A stretch of 64,000 nt of DNA from NCBI GenBank assembly GCA_001898505.1, contig MKTZ01000002.1, forward strand, positions 62,001 to 126,000, in the 5' to 3' direction. Below the pieces are notes generated by a model. It was not told where the DNA came from. It did no database searches and worked only from the letters and a program-made list of their open reading frames with translations. This document shows positions 17,065-27,275 of the stretch, piece after piece. This DNA is from Sphingobacteriales bacterium 50-39. Its GTDB lineage: Bacteria; Bacteroidota; Bacteroidia; Chitinophagales; Chitinophagaceae. The stretch's first letter is position 1, and each line of letters opens with the position of its first letter. A program made the position numbers and the translations under genes.

Positions 17065-20000
17065 TTATTGACTATGTCTTACCCTATAGGCCTTTAAAGG
17101 CTCCTGGTTGATCCCAAATAACAGCGTCCGGCCTATCTGCGCCACGCTCCGGACATCCCCGCCAAGATGAAAACCCGACTCCCGCTGCCCTATATAGCTG
17201 AAATTCCCCTTCCCATCCCCATGCAGCAGACACCCGTAATTGGCGTCATATTTCCCAAACCGGATTCGGGCATGGTTGATATTACCGCATAAGAGCAGGT
17301 CCTTTTTGCCATCCCCGTCATAATCCAGAACGGTAATGGTCCAGACAGGAGCATATTGCACCTGTATAGGCAGGCTTTTTTCATGCAGCCGCCCGTCTGC
17401 CCCCGAAGAAAAATAGCAGGTCCGCAAACAGTTGGCCTGCAGTCGCTCCGCCCCCTCCATCCCACCGGGACCCATAATATCATTGATCCGGGCATTGGCA
17501 TAGGTCTTATAGTCCGGGAACCGCTTGCTCATATTTGCCACTTGCTGCAACAACTCATCACGAGTAAGAAAAGGATAGCTGGTATCCTTGATATAAAAAC
17601 AGAGAAAAGGATCTATCGTACCATTGCCATCGACATCCTTATAATACAGTTCGGCAGGATGCCCATCATCCGCCCTGCATTGGGAATTGAGACCCAGGTT
17701 GCCGGCGACGAGATCAGGCTTCCCATCCCCATCGAGATCGCCCACCCATAGCCTGTTCCACCATCCGCTGTATTCCTTGTCGAAATAATCCCTGGTCCTG
17801 TTCTCCAGCTTCCCCTTATGGTTGATGTATACGGTGATTGGCATCCACTCCCCGGCCAAGATAAGGTCCTGTGTTCCGTCCCCGTTCATGTCCACCCAGA
17901 CTGCATCGGTGACCATCCCCGCCCGGCCCAGACCGGGAGCCAGAACAGCCACCTGGTCGGTGAAATGTCCCTTCCCATCATTGATCAGCAAATAGCTGGG
18001 CGGTTTTGCGGGATACTGCCCGGGTATCACCCTCCCCCCGACAAAAAGGTCCGGATGACCATCCCCGTTGACATCCCCTACCCGTACACATCCCTTTGAC
18101 ACGCGCATACGAGGTAATGCATCTCTGCTGCGCGTAAAATGTCCTTTCCCATCTCCCAGGTACAACCTGTCGTCCAGCAAAGAGTCGCCTTCCCGGTAGT
18201 TGTGATAACCGCCGCTGGCCACATAAAGGTCCGTATGACCATCCCCGTTGGCGTCAAAAAAGACGGCATCGGCATCCACCGAAGCCTTGTCTGCCTCGAG
18301 AGCAGGCTCCGCCAGGGGTTGAAAGCTGCCGCCTCGTTGTTGTAGATATAATACCCCCGGCCGGCCATTATCTCCTCCCACATAAACATCTTCCAATCCG
18401 TCCCCGTTGACATCCCCTGTAGCGATACAGGGCCCCGAGAATGACATGGGGTTCACCAGCAGGGGCTGTCTTTTATAGTCGTTGATAGCAGCCTGGACAG
18501 GATGATATGCCAAGGGGGAGCCCACCTCTTCGAATATTGGCGCTGGGGCTGCCGGCTCGTGAAAGCTCCTGGACGCATCCTTTTCCGCTATCACCAGCAT
18601 CTTGTCTACGCCAACATCCCTGATCAGCTGCTGCCTGCCGGAAGGCCATACTACCCGCAAGGAGTCCGTCACAGAGTCCTTGCCCAGCCCAAAATGCAAT
18701 ATGGAGCTTACAGTAGACTGATATCCTTGCTGAGGCATCTGCTCCAGGCATTGCATTCTTCTCTTGCTGTATAAGGTCAGCTTCGCGCCAATGCCTTCGG
18801 TGTTCATACCCTCTCCTTTCAATTGCACCTGCAAATAATGATTTTCCGCCATCTGACGCGCTCTGTTCTCATATACGAAAGCCGGCAGGTTCAGGTTATT
18901 GACCACCAGGTCCAGGTCCCCGTCATTATCCAGATCCACCCACGCGGCACCATTGCTATTGCTGGGCTGTCGTATGCCCCATTGAGCGCTGGTATTGGAA
19001 AAGCTCAGATCGCCATTGTTGTGAAAGAAATAGCTGTGCACATTGGAAGAAGGCATATGATCCACGATATCCAGCACATCCTCCCTGCTCAGCCTGCCCT
19101 TGTTTTGGGTGTATCCCTCCATATACTTGATAAAATCCATATTGGTATAGTCACGCACATAGCCATTGGTGACAAAGAGGTCCTTCCATCCGTCATTATC
19201 CAGGTCGGCCCACAATGGCGCCCAGCTCCAATCCGTATTGGAAAGACCCGCCAGTTGCCCTATCTCGCTGAAATGACCGTTGCCGTCATTCAGCTGCAGC
19301 ATGTTCCGCATATATTGATAATAAAAGCCGGAACGCAGGTAGAGATCGAACTTCTCATAATTGTCGGGAGCAAACAGCAGCTTCTGACGACGATTGTCTT
19401 CCGGTAGCATATCCAGGGTGAAGATATCCGGCAATCCATCGTTATTAATGTCGGCTACATTATTCCCCATGGAGAACTGGGATATATGACCGAAGCTTTC
19501 CTGCAGCCGGTTCACAAACCCTCCTTTATGATCGTTGACATAGTAACAATCGGGCACGGCGTAATCGTTGGATATATAAATATCGGGCCAGCCATCCCCG
19601 TTGATATCCGCAATGCCTGCACCCAGCCCATAGCTCAGGGAGCTGCTGCTGAGCCCGGAGGACTGCGTGACATCCTTGAAGTGCCCTTTATCGTTCCGGT
19701 AAAGACGGACACCGCAAAGAGGGTCCTGCTGTTTCATGATGGCGGCCGTGCTGCCCTCATTCAGCACGGGCATGTTCTTGGGATTGTGGTTCAATAACAG
19801 GAGGTCCAGGTCCCCATCCCGGTCATAGTCGAAAAAATAAGCTTGAGTAGTATAGGAGGAATCCACAATGCCATATTGTGCGGCCTGCTCGCTGAAATGA
19901 GGGATGCCGCGTGTATCATTTCCCTCGTTGATGAACAGCTGCTTCAGCCGTTTGGTACCCGGCAGCCTGCCGGAATAACACACGAATATATCCGGCCGGC

Positions 20001-20430
20001 CATCCCCATTGACATCCGCGATGGCGACACCTGTCTTCCAGGGACCAGGTCTGCCGGCCACACCGGCCGCCGCAGTAATATCTTCAAACTGCAAATGCCC
20101 TTTGTTGAGGTACAGCCTGTTCTCCGTCATATTGCCGGTGAAATAGACATCCTGTAATCCATCTCCATTCATATCACCTACGGCCACTCCACCCCCATTG
20201 TAGAAATACTCGTACATGAGGACATTGGTGTTGAGACCTTCCGTTAGCTGGTTGTTGAATGTGATATGTGTGCTGTCAGAAGGCAACAATGCGAAGAGGG
20301 CATGGGCATCTGTTTCCGGGATCGGGTGACTTTGATCTTCGGGCACGACGTCCGGACCTGAATGACAGCCTGCCAGTAAAATGAATAAAATGCCTGCTCC
20401 GAAGAGCAGGCACTTGAATGGTTGGATCAT
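17065..20430 (-). CDS. FG-GAP/VCBS repeat lipoprotein with ASPIC/UnbV (CRTAC1-like) domain
   Basis: An 1121-residue predicted lipoprotein (FILLAGC lipobox). It contains many FG-GAP calcium-binding loops of the form DxNGDGxxD (DMNGDGLQD, DVNGDGRPD, DYDRDGDLD, DINGDGWPD) arranged as two beta-propeller sections. Between them, around residues 540-610, lies an ASPIC/UnbV segment (GIGAKLTLYSKRR, STVSSILHFGLGK, LRVVWPSGRQQ). Proteins of this architecture commonly follow susD genes in Bacteroidetes; their exact role is unknown, with glycan or surface binding a guess. It starts 5 nt after the susD stop, so it is the third gene of the susCD operon. Confidence 0.85.
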   Translation of the reverse strand: MIQPFKCLLFGAGILFILLAGCHSGPDVVPEDQSHPIPETDAHALFALLPSDSTHITFNNQLTEGLNTNVLMYEYFYNGGGVAVGDMNGDGLQDVYFTGNMTENRLYLNKGHLQFEDITAAAGVAGRPGPWKTGVAIADVNGDGRPDIFVCYSGRLPGTKRLKQLFINEGNDTRGIPHFSEQAAQYGIVDSSYTTQAYFFDYDRDGDLDLLLLNHNPKNMPVLNEGSTAAIMKQQDPLCGVRLYRNDKGHFKDVTQSSGLSSSSLSYGLGAGIADINGDGWPDIYISNDYAVPDCYYVNDHKGGFVNRLQESFGHISQFSMGNNVADINNDGLPDIFTLDMLPEDNRRQKLLFAPDNYEKFDLYLRSGFYYQYMRNMLQLNDGNGHFSEIGQLAGLSNTDWSWAPLWADLDNDGWKDLFVTNGYVRDYTNMDFIKYMEGYTQNKGRLSREDVLDIVDHMPSSNVHSYFFHNNGDLSFSNTSAQWGIRQPSNSNGAAWVDLDNDGDLDLVVNNLNLPAFVYENRARQMAENHYLQVQLKGEGMNTEGIGAKLTLYSKRRMQCLEQMPQQGYQSTVSSILHFGLGKDSVTDSLRVVWPSGRQQLIRDVGVDKMLVIAEKDASRSFHEPAAPAPIFEEVGSPLAYHPVQAAINDYKRQPLLVNPMSFSGPCIATGDVNGDGLEDVYVGGDNGRPGVLYLQQRGGSFQPLAEPALEADKASVDADAVFFDANGDGHTDLYVASGGYHNYREGDSLLDDRLYLGDGKGHFTRSRDALPRMRVSKGCVRVGDVNGDGHPDLFVGGRVIPGQYPAKPPSYLLINDGKGHFTDQVAVLAPGLGRAGMVTDAVWVDMNGDGTQDLILAGEWMPITVYINHKGKLENRTRDYFDKEYSGWWNRLWVGDLDGDGKPDLVAGNLGLNSQCRADDGHPAELYYKDVDGNGTIDPFLCFYIKDTSYPFLTRDELLQQVANMSKRFPDYKTYANARINDIMGPGGMEGAERLQANCLRTCYFSSGADGRLHEKSLPIQVQYAPVWTITVLDYDGDGKKDLLLCGNINHARIRFGKYDANYGCLLHGDGKGNFSYIGQRESGFHLGGDVRSVAQIGRTLLFGINQEPLKAYRVRHSQ

Positions 20431-20435
20431 AGTTA

Positions 20436-22325
20436 TTAATTAGTATAGCCTGGGTTCTGTACCAGCTTGCTATTCTTGTTCACTTCATCCCGGCTGATAG
20501 GCCGGAAATACATCTTATCTATCCAGGTACGATTCTCCAGCGAGTTGTCTATATATGTCGTATAGGTATATGTATAGAGTGTCTCGTCATGGCGGTAGGG
20601 AGAAGGGGCTAGCGCCGAGGGCTTCAGTTTGCCGGTGACGGAGACGAATTCCAGCTGCCTGCCCAGGGTCGTGGGAGCAACCATCCACCGCCGGGCGTCA
20701 TGATAACGATGTTCTTCAAAGGCCAGCTCGACCCTTCGTTCGTTGCGATATTCCTGCCGCAACGCATCGCCTGTTACCGTGATAGCAGGCATGCCTGCCC
20801 GGAAGCGTATCTTGTTAAGCCAGTTCTGTGCCTCTGTATACTGAGTTAATTCAATACAGGCTTCCACATAGTTCAGCACGGCTTCGGTATATCGGAAAAA
20901 AGGCCAGGGGATGAACTGACGGGTGTTGTTATCGACAACATTGGGATCCGGATCGATGAACTTTCTCATATAGTAACCACTCCAGGTAGCATTCCAGTTC
21001 TCTACCGGACTTTCTCGTGTATCAAGTCCGGCTAACACTGCCCCGCCCGGGGCCAGTTCATACTGTCCTACCTGGATCTGGTTGGCGGGGTCGGGGTTGG
21101 AAGTGATCTTATTTCTGGGTTTCCAGCCGGCGCCGTCATACAGAACCGTGGCATAAAACCGGGGGTCACGATTGGTATAAGGAGACGCTGCTTCCACTGG
21201 GTTGGTCCAGTCGAATTTGCTTCCATCCATCATTTCATAGTCATCTACCAGTTGCTGGATGGGTACATTACCCGCCCAATTGTGATAGCCATTGGGACCA
21301 TTGTCCAGTCCCACTGAAGTACCGTCCCCACCGGGACCTCCGCTGACTGTCTGCGGAGAAAAATCCCTTTCGAACAGCAGCTCGACAGCGGCGGCCTTAT
21401 CAATCCCGGGTGCATTGCTTCCCCCGCCCATGGCAATCGAGGTATAGTTGGTCTGCGCATTTGCAGGGGTTTCCGGCGCCGATAGTCCCAGCTTATATCC
21501 TCCTCCCCCGCTCTGGATCACAGCCCACGCGGCATCTTTGGCTGCCTGCCAGCGGGCAGTTCGGTCTCCACTGGTATATCCCAGCAGCTCAGGATTGGAA
21601 AATCCGGATATCGTTGCAGAATTCGCCTTTGCCGTGGGGATGTCATGCAGATCGCTGGCTGCATAAAGGAGTATCCTTGATTTAAGCGCCATTGCTGATA
21701 CGGCCGTTGCACGCCCTTTGGCCAGGGCCTTGCCGGTGAGCAGGCTCACCGCCGTATCACAATCCGCTGTGATGAATTTTACGCAATCATCCCAACTGTT
21801 CCTGGCAATGGAATAATCCTGGTTCAATCCATACGTATGATTGACTATTGGCACTCCACCATAATAACGGACCAACTGCTGGTAATAATAGGCACGCAGA
21901 AAATGTGCCTCGCCCTGCAGCCGGTGGTTCAATACGGTGTCGGAAAAAGTAGCCGTCTTGAGATTCTCCAGGGCTACGTTCGTACCACGTATACGGCTAT
22001 ACATGGAGCCCCACTCGTATGTGCCGTCTACCCAACCCAGGTTGGATGGGCTGAGCGTCCCTTCATTGATGGTATTGATACCTCGTCCGGGGTGCACAAA
22101 TACTGCCTCATCGGACAAAGAAGCCAGTTCTTGTTCAGGGATGCCTCCTTGTTGCAGGCCATTATAGATATCCGTCACAAAAGCTTCCGCCAGAGAACCA
22201 TCTGTCCAGGCGGTAGCAGAGGATATCTGACCCAGCGGCTTTGTATTCAGAAAGTCACGGTTACAGGATGAAACAAGTGCCGCGCCTGTCAAAGCAATTA
22301 TACTATATGTTATTTTGTTTCTCAT
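20436..22325 (-). CDS. SusD/RagB family nutrient-binding outer-membrane lipoprotein
   Basis: A 629-residue lipoprotein (signal ending LVSSC, followed by NRDFLNTKPLGQIS). The C-terminal RagB/SusD signature is clear: RNERRVELAFEEHRYHDARRW and then PISRDEVNKNSKLVQNPGY. SusD proteins cap the SusC channel and bind the substrate on the cell surface. The gene begins 12 nt after susC and is followed after 5 nt by the FG-GAP lipoprotein. The ligand cannot be read from the sequence; no degradative enzyme is encoded in the same unit. Confidence 0.92.
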   Translation of the reverse strand: MRNKITYSIIALTGAALVSSCNRDFLNTKPLGQISSATAWTDGSLAEAFVTDIYNGLQQGGIPEQELASLSDEAVFVHPGRGINTINEGTLSPSNLGWVDGTYEWGSMYSRIRGTNVALENLKTATFSDTVLNHRLQGEAHFLRAYYYQQLVRYYGGVPIVNHTYGLNQDYSIARNSWDDCVKFITADCDTAVSLLTGKALAKGRATAVSAMALKSRILLYAASDLHDIPTAKANSATISGFSNPELLGYTSGDRTARWQAAKDAAWAVIQSGGGGYKLGLSAPETPANAQTNYTSIAMGGGSNAPGIDKAAAVELLFERDFSPQTVSGGPGGDGTSVGLDNGPNGYHNWAGNVPIQQLVDDYEMMDGSKFDWTNPVEAASPYTNRDPRFYATVLYDGAGWKPRNKITSNPDPANQIQVGQYELAPGGAVLAGLDTRESPVENWNATWSGYYMRKFIDPDPNVVDNNTRQFIPWPFFRYTEAVLNYVEACIELTQYTEAQNWLNKIRFRAGMPAITVTGDALRQEYRNERRVELAFEEHRYHDARRWMVAPTTLGRQLEFVSVTGKLKPSALAPSPYRHDETLYTYTYTTYIDNSLENRTWIDKMYFRPISRDEVNKNSKLVQNPGYTN

Positions 22326-22337
22326 AAAGTCTTTCTT

Positions 22338-25300
22338 TTAGAAGGTTACTCTTGCACCAAAGTTGATGAGCCTGGCTTGCGGATAGTACTGGCCGCTGCT
22401 ATTGGTGGATTCCGGATCCCATATCTTCATCTTGTCCCAAGTCAGCAGGTTCAGCCCGCTGGCATAGACACGGAAGACGCTGATACCTGCCCTTTTCAAC
22501 AAGGAAGGAGAAAGATTATAGCCCAGCTCCACATTCTTCAGCCGCAGATAATCGCTGTTGCGAAGGAAATAGGTATTGTTCGATGCTCCGCCGCCTGTGA
22601 AATAGGTATTACCCCTGTTGGCCAGGCGTGGGTCCGTGCTGCTGGGGTGATCTATCGTCCATTGGTGGTTGTAGGAATATTGCAGGTAGTTGCCGATGTC
22701 GCCGGACTCCGTACCGATGTACAGCAATCCGCCCGTCGCGCCCTGAAAGAGAATGGAAAGGTCGAAATTCTTATAGCCGAACTTCATGGTCACTCCACCT
22801 GTGAATGTGGGGTCCTGTGTCTTGTTCAGCCGCACCTGCGCATCACCATTGATCTTTCCTTCATGGGCGACATCCTTGAACTTCATATCACCTGGCTTAA
22901 GAGCAGGCGTTACCCCTGTATAATCGATGGTGTTGCTGGCAATATCCTTATCATCCTTGAATACCCCATCATACTGATAGGCCAGAAAAGCGAAATTGCC
23001 ACCTGCGCTGTAGGGATGACCTGTGGCTTTCTGCCAGTCCGGCGCTCCGGGAGGTTCATCCATGAAAAGTACCTTATTTTTGGCATAGCCCGCATTGACA
23101 CTGATGGAGTAGGTGAAATCACCCTCGTGGTCGGTGTAACCCACCGTGAACTCGTACCCTTTATTTTCTGCTTTGGCAATGTTCTGGGGAGGTAGCAGGT
23201 TGGCAATACCGGAAGAGGCTGGCGTGGACCCTTGCTTACGCCACAAAATGTGATTTCTCAGGTTATAAAAATAGTCGAATTCGAAATTGACCTTTCCGTT
23301 GAGTAATTGTCCCTCCATGCCAACATTTGAATTATTGGCGACTTCCCAGGTGAAATTCTGGTTAGGCACCACCGTCTCATACAAGGTAGTGGCTGCCGCA
23401 TTATTGATCACATAATTGCCGAAATTATAGGTGCTGAGGTACTGATATTCCTTTAAGCTTCCACCGTAATATACCTGGTCATTACCCAATTGTCCCCAGG
23501 AACCACGCAGCTTCAGGTAATTGACAAAGGGAACGCTCTTTTTGAAGAACTCTTCTTCGGAGATACGCCATCCGGCCAGCACTCCGGGGAAAAAGCCAAA
23601 ACGATGTTGCGGAGGGAAAAGATAGCTGCCGTCATATCTCCAGAGGAATTCAGCGAGGTATTTTTCCTTATAGTTGTAGGCAGCACGTCCAAAGTAGCTC
23701 AAACGGGCACGTTCATAAGCGCCGCCGCCCGTCGTCTGGTTCAACGCGCCTCCTGCAAACAACTGGTCCACCGAAGGAGAAATAAAGTTGGTACGATATC
23801 CAGTGAAGTCATCCTCCCTATCTGTCTCTCTCGTCACGGCAGCCAACAGGTTGATCGTATGATCGCCAATGGTGCGGTCATAATTGACAAAGCCGGATAG
23901 CAGGATATTCAGGTAATTATAATTCCATTCATTCAGCTGCGGAGAAGTGAAGGTGGAACGCACGCTTTTGGTCAACAATGGAGTCTTGCCGTCCGCCTCG
24001 TAGGTAGCATGATCCCAGAAATACAGGCTCCAGGGAGTTTGCCATAATTTACGGAACTGGTTTTCTTTATCCAGTGTGGCAGTTCCCGTGAGTTTCAGTC
24101 CAGGCACGCCCGGCACGCTCAATTCCACTTTTCCATTGACCTGGAAATAGTCCCGTTTGTCCTTGTCATATCCCGTCTGGTTGGTAGTGATGACAATGGG
24201 GTTTTGCCCATTCTCGATATCGGGACCGGGCAGACCGTTGGGCCATACTTCCGGATCCGTAGGTCTCCCGCGCATAAGCATGCGGAAAATAGAGCCTGCA
24301 GACTGGGTGGGATAAAACCGGAACTCTTCACGGGCGGTCATGTTGATACCCGTATTGATCCATTTATTTACTTTGGCATCCAGGTTCAGACGCATGTCAT
24401 ATTGTTTGTAGCCCGTTGCAGAATTTTTATAGTATCCGTCCTGGTTCTGATAGCCTGCGGAAGCCAGATACCGGATATTTTCAGATCCGCCGTTGATCTG
24501 CAGCGTCTGTTGCATTTGGGGTGACCATGTCTTTAAGGTCGTCTTGAACCAGTCCGTATTGGGATGTCCCCAGGGATCAGAGCCGTCCTTATATTTCTGC
24601 ACATCGGCAGGCTGAAAAGGAGCCAGCAATTGTTGATTCGCAAGGGTCGTGTATTTGCCCGTGGAGTTAAAGCCAGCAAGTGCCTGGGACCATTCCGCGG
24701 AAGGAACGTGGTCATAAATATAGGTCTCGTTGTTGATAGAGGCATATTCAGTGGCGGTGGCCATCTTCGGGATACGATCCGGCTGCGACCATCCCTGGTT
24801 GATGGTATAGGATAATTGAGGTTTGCCCGATTTACCATGTTTGGTGGTGATCAGGATGACCCCGTTGGCGGCTCTGGCTCCGTAAATGGCAGCGCTGGCG
24901 TCCTTCAGCACGGACATACTTTCTATATCCGCCGGGTTCAACCGGTCCAGCCCGCCTGCAATATCTGGTACCCCGTCCACTACGATAAGAGCAGAAGTGT
25001 TGCCCAAGGTGTTGGTGCCCCGGATACGAATGGTTGACCCATCATAACCCGGCTCGCCGCTGGATTGTACCGCATATACACCCGGCAGGCGGCCTACCAG
25101 GGAGCCGGAAAGGTTCACATTGGGCGATTTTTCCAACTCGGCGCCTTTTACCGATGCTACAGCGCCGGTGACCGTGACCTTCTTCTGAGTGCCATATCCT
25201 ACTACGACTACGTCTTTCAGAGAGTTATCTGCGGTCATCAATTGCATTTCCACGGTGGTCTTACCCTTGAGGGACAGTTCCTTGACCCCGAATCCTATAT

Positions 25301-25838
25301 AACTAAAGACCAGAACGGCATTTGGGTTGGTCACCTGCAGTGTGAAACTCCCGTCATCCCCCGTGGTCGTCCCATTGTTCGTCCCCTTTTCCAGGACGGA
25401 CACCCCCTTTAGAGGCTCTCCCTTGTCACTGGTAACCCTGCCAGTTATTTTCACCGCCTGTAGACCCCTGACGGATTCGACAGCGTTGGCACGAGTAATA
25501 ACAACGAGATTTTCGCTGAGCTTACGATAAGTTAACCCTGTATTTTCCAATACTTTATCCATTACCTCTGCCAGCCCGGCATGCTGTACCCGGATGCTGA
25601 TCCCCTCCTTGGGTAAAATGTCGTCTTTGTAGACAAATCGGTAAAAACCACCTTCTTCTATCGCCTTGAAAACCTTTTTCAATTGCACTTTTTCCAGTCT
25701 GAGACTAATATTTCCCTGCCCGTAACCATTGGCAAAAGCGTGAACAAAAATGAGTAAAATGGCAAGTTTCGTCATCAGCAGGTATTTGATGATTAAACGG
25801 CGGGTATCGACCGATACGCCGCATCCGGTTTTTTTCAT
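22338..25838 (-). CDS. SusC/RagA TonB-dependent transporter with N-terminal STN signalling domain
   Basis: An 1166-residue outer-membrane transporter. After the signal peptide comes an STN domain (about residues 43-115, ISLRLEKVQLKKVFKAIEEG ... ENLVVIT), then a carboxypeptidase-D-like domain (ITGRVTSDKGEPLKGVSVLEKGT), the TonB-box/plug region (VVVGYGTQKKVTVTGAVA) and a 22-strand-type barrel ending INFGARVTF. The STN domain marks transporters that signal through a FecR anti-sigma factor to an ECF sigma factor; both are encoded just upstream. Its leader contains two tandem hairpins. Confidence 0.95.
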   Translation of the reverse strand: MKKTGCGVSVDTRRLIIKYLLMTKLAILLIFVHAFANGYGQGNISLRLEKVQLKKVFKAIEEGGFYRFVYKDDILPKEGISIRVQHAGLAEVMDKVLENTGLTYRKLSENLVVITRANAVESVRGLQAVKITGRVTSDKGEPLKGVSVLEKGTNNGTTTGDDGSFTLQVTNPNAVLVFSYIGFGVKELSLKGKTTVEMQLMTADNSLKDVVVVGYGTQKKVTVTGAVASVKGAELEKSPNVNLSGSLVGRLPGVYAVQSSGEPGYDGSTIRIRGTNTLGNTSALIVVDGVPDIAGGLDRLNPADIESMSVLKDASAAIYGARAANGVILITTKHGKSGKPQLSYTINQGWSQPDRIPKMATATEYASINNETYIYDHVPSAEWSQALAGFNSTGKYTTLANQQLLAPFQPADVQKYKDGSDPWGHPNTDWFKTTLKTWSPQMQQTLQINGGSENIRYLASAGYQNQDGYYKNSATGYKQYDMRLNLDAKVNKWINTGINMTAREEFRFYPTQSAGSIFRMLMRGRPTDPEVWPNGLPGPDIENGQNPIVITTNQTGYDKDKRDYFQVNGKVELSVPGVPGLKLTGTATLDKENQFRKLWQTPWSLYFWDHATYEADGKTPLLTKSVRSTFTSPQLNEWNYNYLNILLSGFVNYDRTIGDHTINLLAAVTRETDREDDFTGYRTNFISPSVDQLFAGGALNQTTGGGAYERARLSYFGRAAYNYKEKYLAEFLWRYDGSYLFPPQHRFGFFPGVLAGWRISEEEFFKKSVPFVNYLKLRGSWGQLGNDQVYYGGSLKEYQYLSTYNFGNYVINNAAATTLYETVVPNQNFTWEVANNSNVGMEGQLLNGKVNFEFDYFYNLRNHILWRKQGSTPASSGIANLLPPQNIAKAENKGYEFTVGYTDHEGDFTYSISVNAGYAKNKVLFMDEPPGAPDWQKATGHPYSAGGNFAFLAYQYDGVFKDDKDIASNTIDYTGVTPALKPGDMKFKDVAHEGKINGDAQVRLNKTQDPTFTGGVTMKFGYKNFDLSILFQGATGGLLYIGTESGDIGNYLQYSYNHQWTIDHPSSTDPRLANRGNTYFTGGGASNNTYFLRNSDYLRLKNVELGYNLSPSLLKRAGISVFRVYASGLNLLTWDKMKIWDPESTNSSGQYYPQARLINFGARVTF

Positions 25839-25865
25839 AACTTAGTTTTGATAAAATGATAAGAA

Positions 25866-25885
25866 CCCGCTCCTCCGGGAGTGGG
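25866..25885 (-). terminator. Terminator-like hairpin in the susC leader
   Basis: On the - strand CCCACTCC-CGGA-GGAGCGGG (one G-U pair) is followed by a U-rich run (TTCTTATCATTTT), 28 nt before the susC ATG. It may be an attenuator or a leader structure rather than a true end of transcription, since susC follows at once. Confidence 0.45.
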
Positions 25886-25900
25886 AATTGTCTTTACACG

Positions 25901-25934
25901 GCGGGGAATGCTGCAATCATTCTCCGCTTTTTTT
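25901..25934. other. Second hairpin in the fecR-susC spacer
   Basis: GCGGGGAATG and CATTCTCCGC pair over 10 bp with one G-U and a 7-nt loop, followed on the + strand by seven T. On the - strand it is the first of two tandem structures in the susC leader. On the + strand it would look like a terminator, but no + strand gene precedes it. Confidence 0.45.
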
Positions 25935-26040
25935 GTTATGACAGTAAATGTTTTAAGTGATTCTTTTCATATTAGCAGTTTTGGTTAAATAATTCAGCAG
26001 CCCGTCGCGGGCAGCCGGCAAAAGTCGGAATGAGGATTCG

Positions 26041-26067
26041 TACGCAGGATGCGAGACATCCTGCGTA
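26041..26067 (-). terminator. Hairpin just after fecR
   Basis: A perfect 11-bp stem TACGCAGGATG/CATCCTGCGTA with a 5-nt loop starts 5 nt after the fecR stop. There is no long U-tract, so termination may be partial. It separates the sigma/anti-sigma unit from susC. Confidence 0.55.
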
Positions 26068-26071
26068 TATA

Positions 26072-27211
26072 TTAGGGTGTTATGGTCACTTCTCTTTTAT
26101 TGATCGAATACCTGAAATTGCCTGTCCATCTCAGCGCCTCCATCACCTGCCGCAGGCTCTCGTCTTCGAATACGCCGCTGTATTCCACATGTTTCAACCT
26201 TTCATCCGGGATATTTACTTTGACGGCATACCATCTTTCTATCTTCCTGGCTACTTCTTCCAACGTCTCATGATCGAAGGCCAGCTTGTTCTTTACCCAC
26301 AGTATATCCATCGCTACCGTATCCTTTGGCTGGATATGAGCTTTCCCGAGGGTCATCACCGGTGCATCTTCATACTTCTGCACCGATGGCATGCCTTTTA
26401 CCACTACCGCCCTGCCGTTCTGCACCACCAGCTTTTCATTAGGCTGAAGGATGATCTTTTTATCCGGGCTGCTGCGTATGGTCACTTCGATGGACCCGCG
26501 TATGAGCACGGCTTCCGTATTCTTTTCATTGGTATAGCTCCGTATGTTCAAGCTGGTGCCAAGCACCCGCACATCGATGGAGTTGGCGTGTATGATAAAG
26601 GGATGGTCCTTGTCCTTTGCAATGTCGAAATAAGCTTCTCCAGTTATCTGCACTTCCCGGAACGGGCCACGGAAGCTTTCATTATAGGTGATCCGGCTGT
26701 CGGCATTGAGCCATACCTGACTCCCATCGGGCAACTGTATCTTGGATTTCGAACCCGGCTTTGTGCTGATAGTATTCTCAGCAATCCGTTCGACAGCGTG
26801 CTCGTTCTTTATATTCTCGGGACGACGGGAAATAAAGAATATCAATGCCACGGCTGCCGCTATGCCTACCATCGGCCATAACAACCGGTGGATCCTTCTC
26901 CGGGGTGCTTCCAATGGCAGGAGCACTGGCGCATCTTCCATTGCTACCGCCGTTTCATATTTCAGCGTGGGGGTCGACAAATGATTGCTCAGCCGCTGAA
27001 GATGCCTGTTCAACGCATCATTCCTCCGGCCCTGGTCTTCCGGCTCCCCCATCCAAAGACCATTTAGCACCTCCATCCTCATGCCCATTTCAGGACGTTG
27101 CTGCAGCAATGTTTCCAGTTCAGCCAGTTCTTCTGACGTGGCTTCGCCGGCAAGCTTGAGACTTACCAGCAGCCAAAACCGGTCTTCCTGCATAAATTGT
27201 TCTTCCTGCAT
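26072..27211 (-). CDS. FecR family anti-sigma factor
   Basis: A 379-residue protein with the Bacteroidetes FecR layout. An N-terminal cytoplasmic helical region has the typical LLVSLKLAGEATSEELAELETLL start. One membrane segment (MVGIAAAVALIFFISRR) follows near residue 120. The periplasmic FecR domain contains TKPGSKSKIQLPDGSQVWLNADS and ends with the DUF4974-like GVFEDESLRQVMEAL region. It should hold the ECF sigma factor encoded upstream inactive until the STN domain of the loaded SusC protein signals. The gene lies 64 nt downstream of the sigma gene in the same direction. Confidence 0.95.
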   Translation of the reverse strand: MQEEQFMQEDRFWLLVSLKLAGEATSEELAELETLLQQRPEMGMRMEVLNGLWMGEPEDQGRRNDALNRHLQRLSNHLSTPTLKYETAVAMEDAPVLLPLEAPRRRIHRLLWPMVGIAAAVALIFFISRRPENIKNEHAVERIAENTISTKPGSKSKIQLPDGSQVWLNADSRITYNESFRGPFREVQITGEAYFDIAKDKDHPFIIHANSIDVRVLGTSLNIRSYTNEKNTEAVLIRGSIEVTIRSSPDKKIILQPNEKLVVQNGRAVVVKGMPSVQKYEDAPVMTLGKAHIQPKDTVAMDILWVKNKLAFDHETLEEVARKIERWYAVKVNIPDERLKHVEYSGVFEDESLRQVMEALRWTGNFRYSINKREVTITP

Positions 27212-27275
27212 AGTGATGTGCTTATCCTACAGACAGGGCGTTCGGAAGAAATGTACCAAAAAAGTTAAAAAAATC

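Noticed and set aside
22377-23195. 272-codon + strand frame opposite susC
   Set aside because: It is an antisense shadow of the SusC barrel; no signal peptide or recognised domain.
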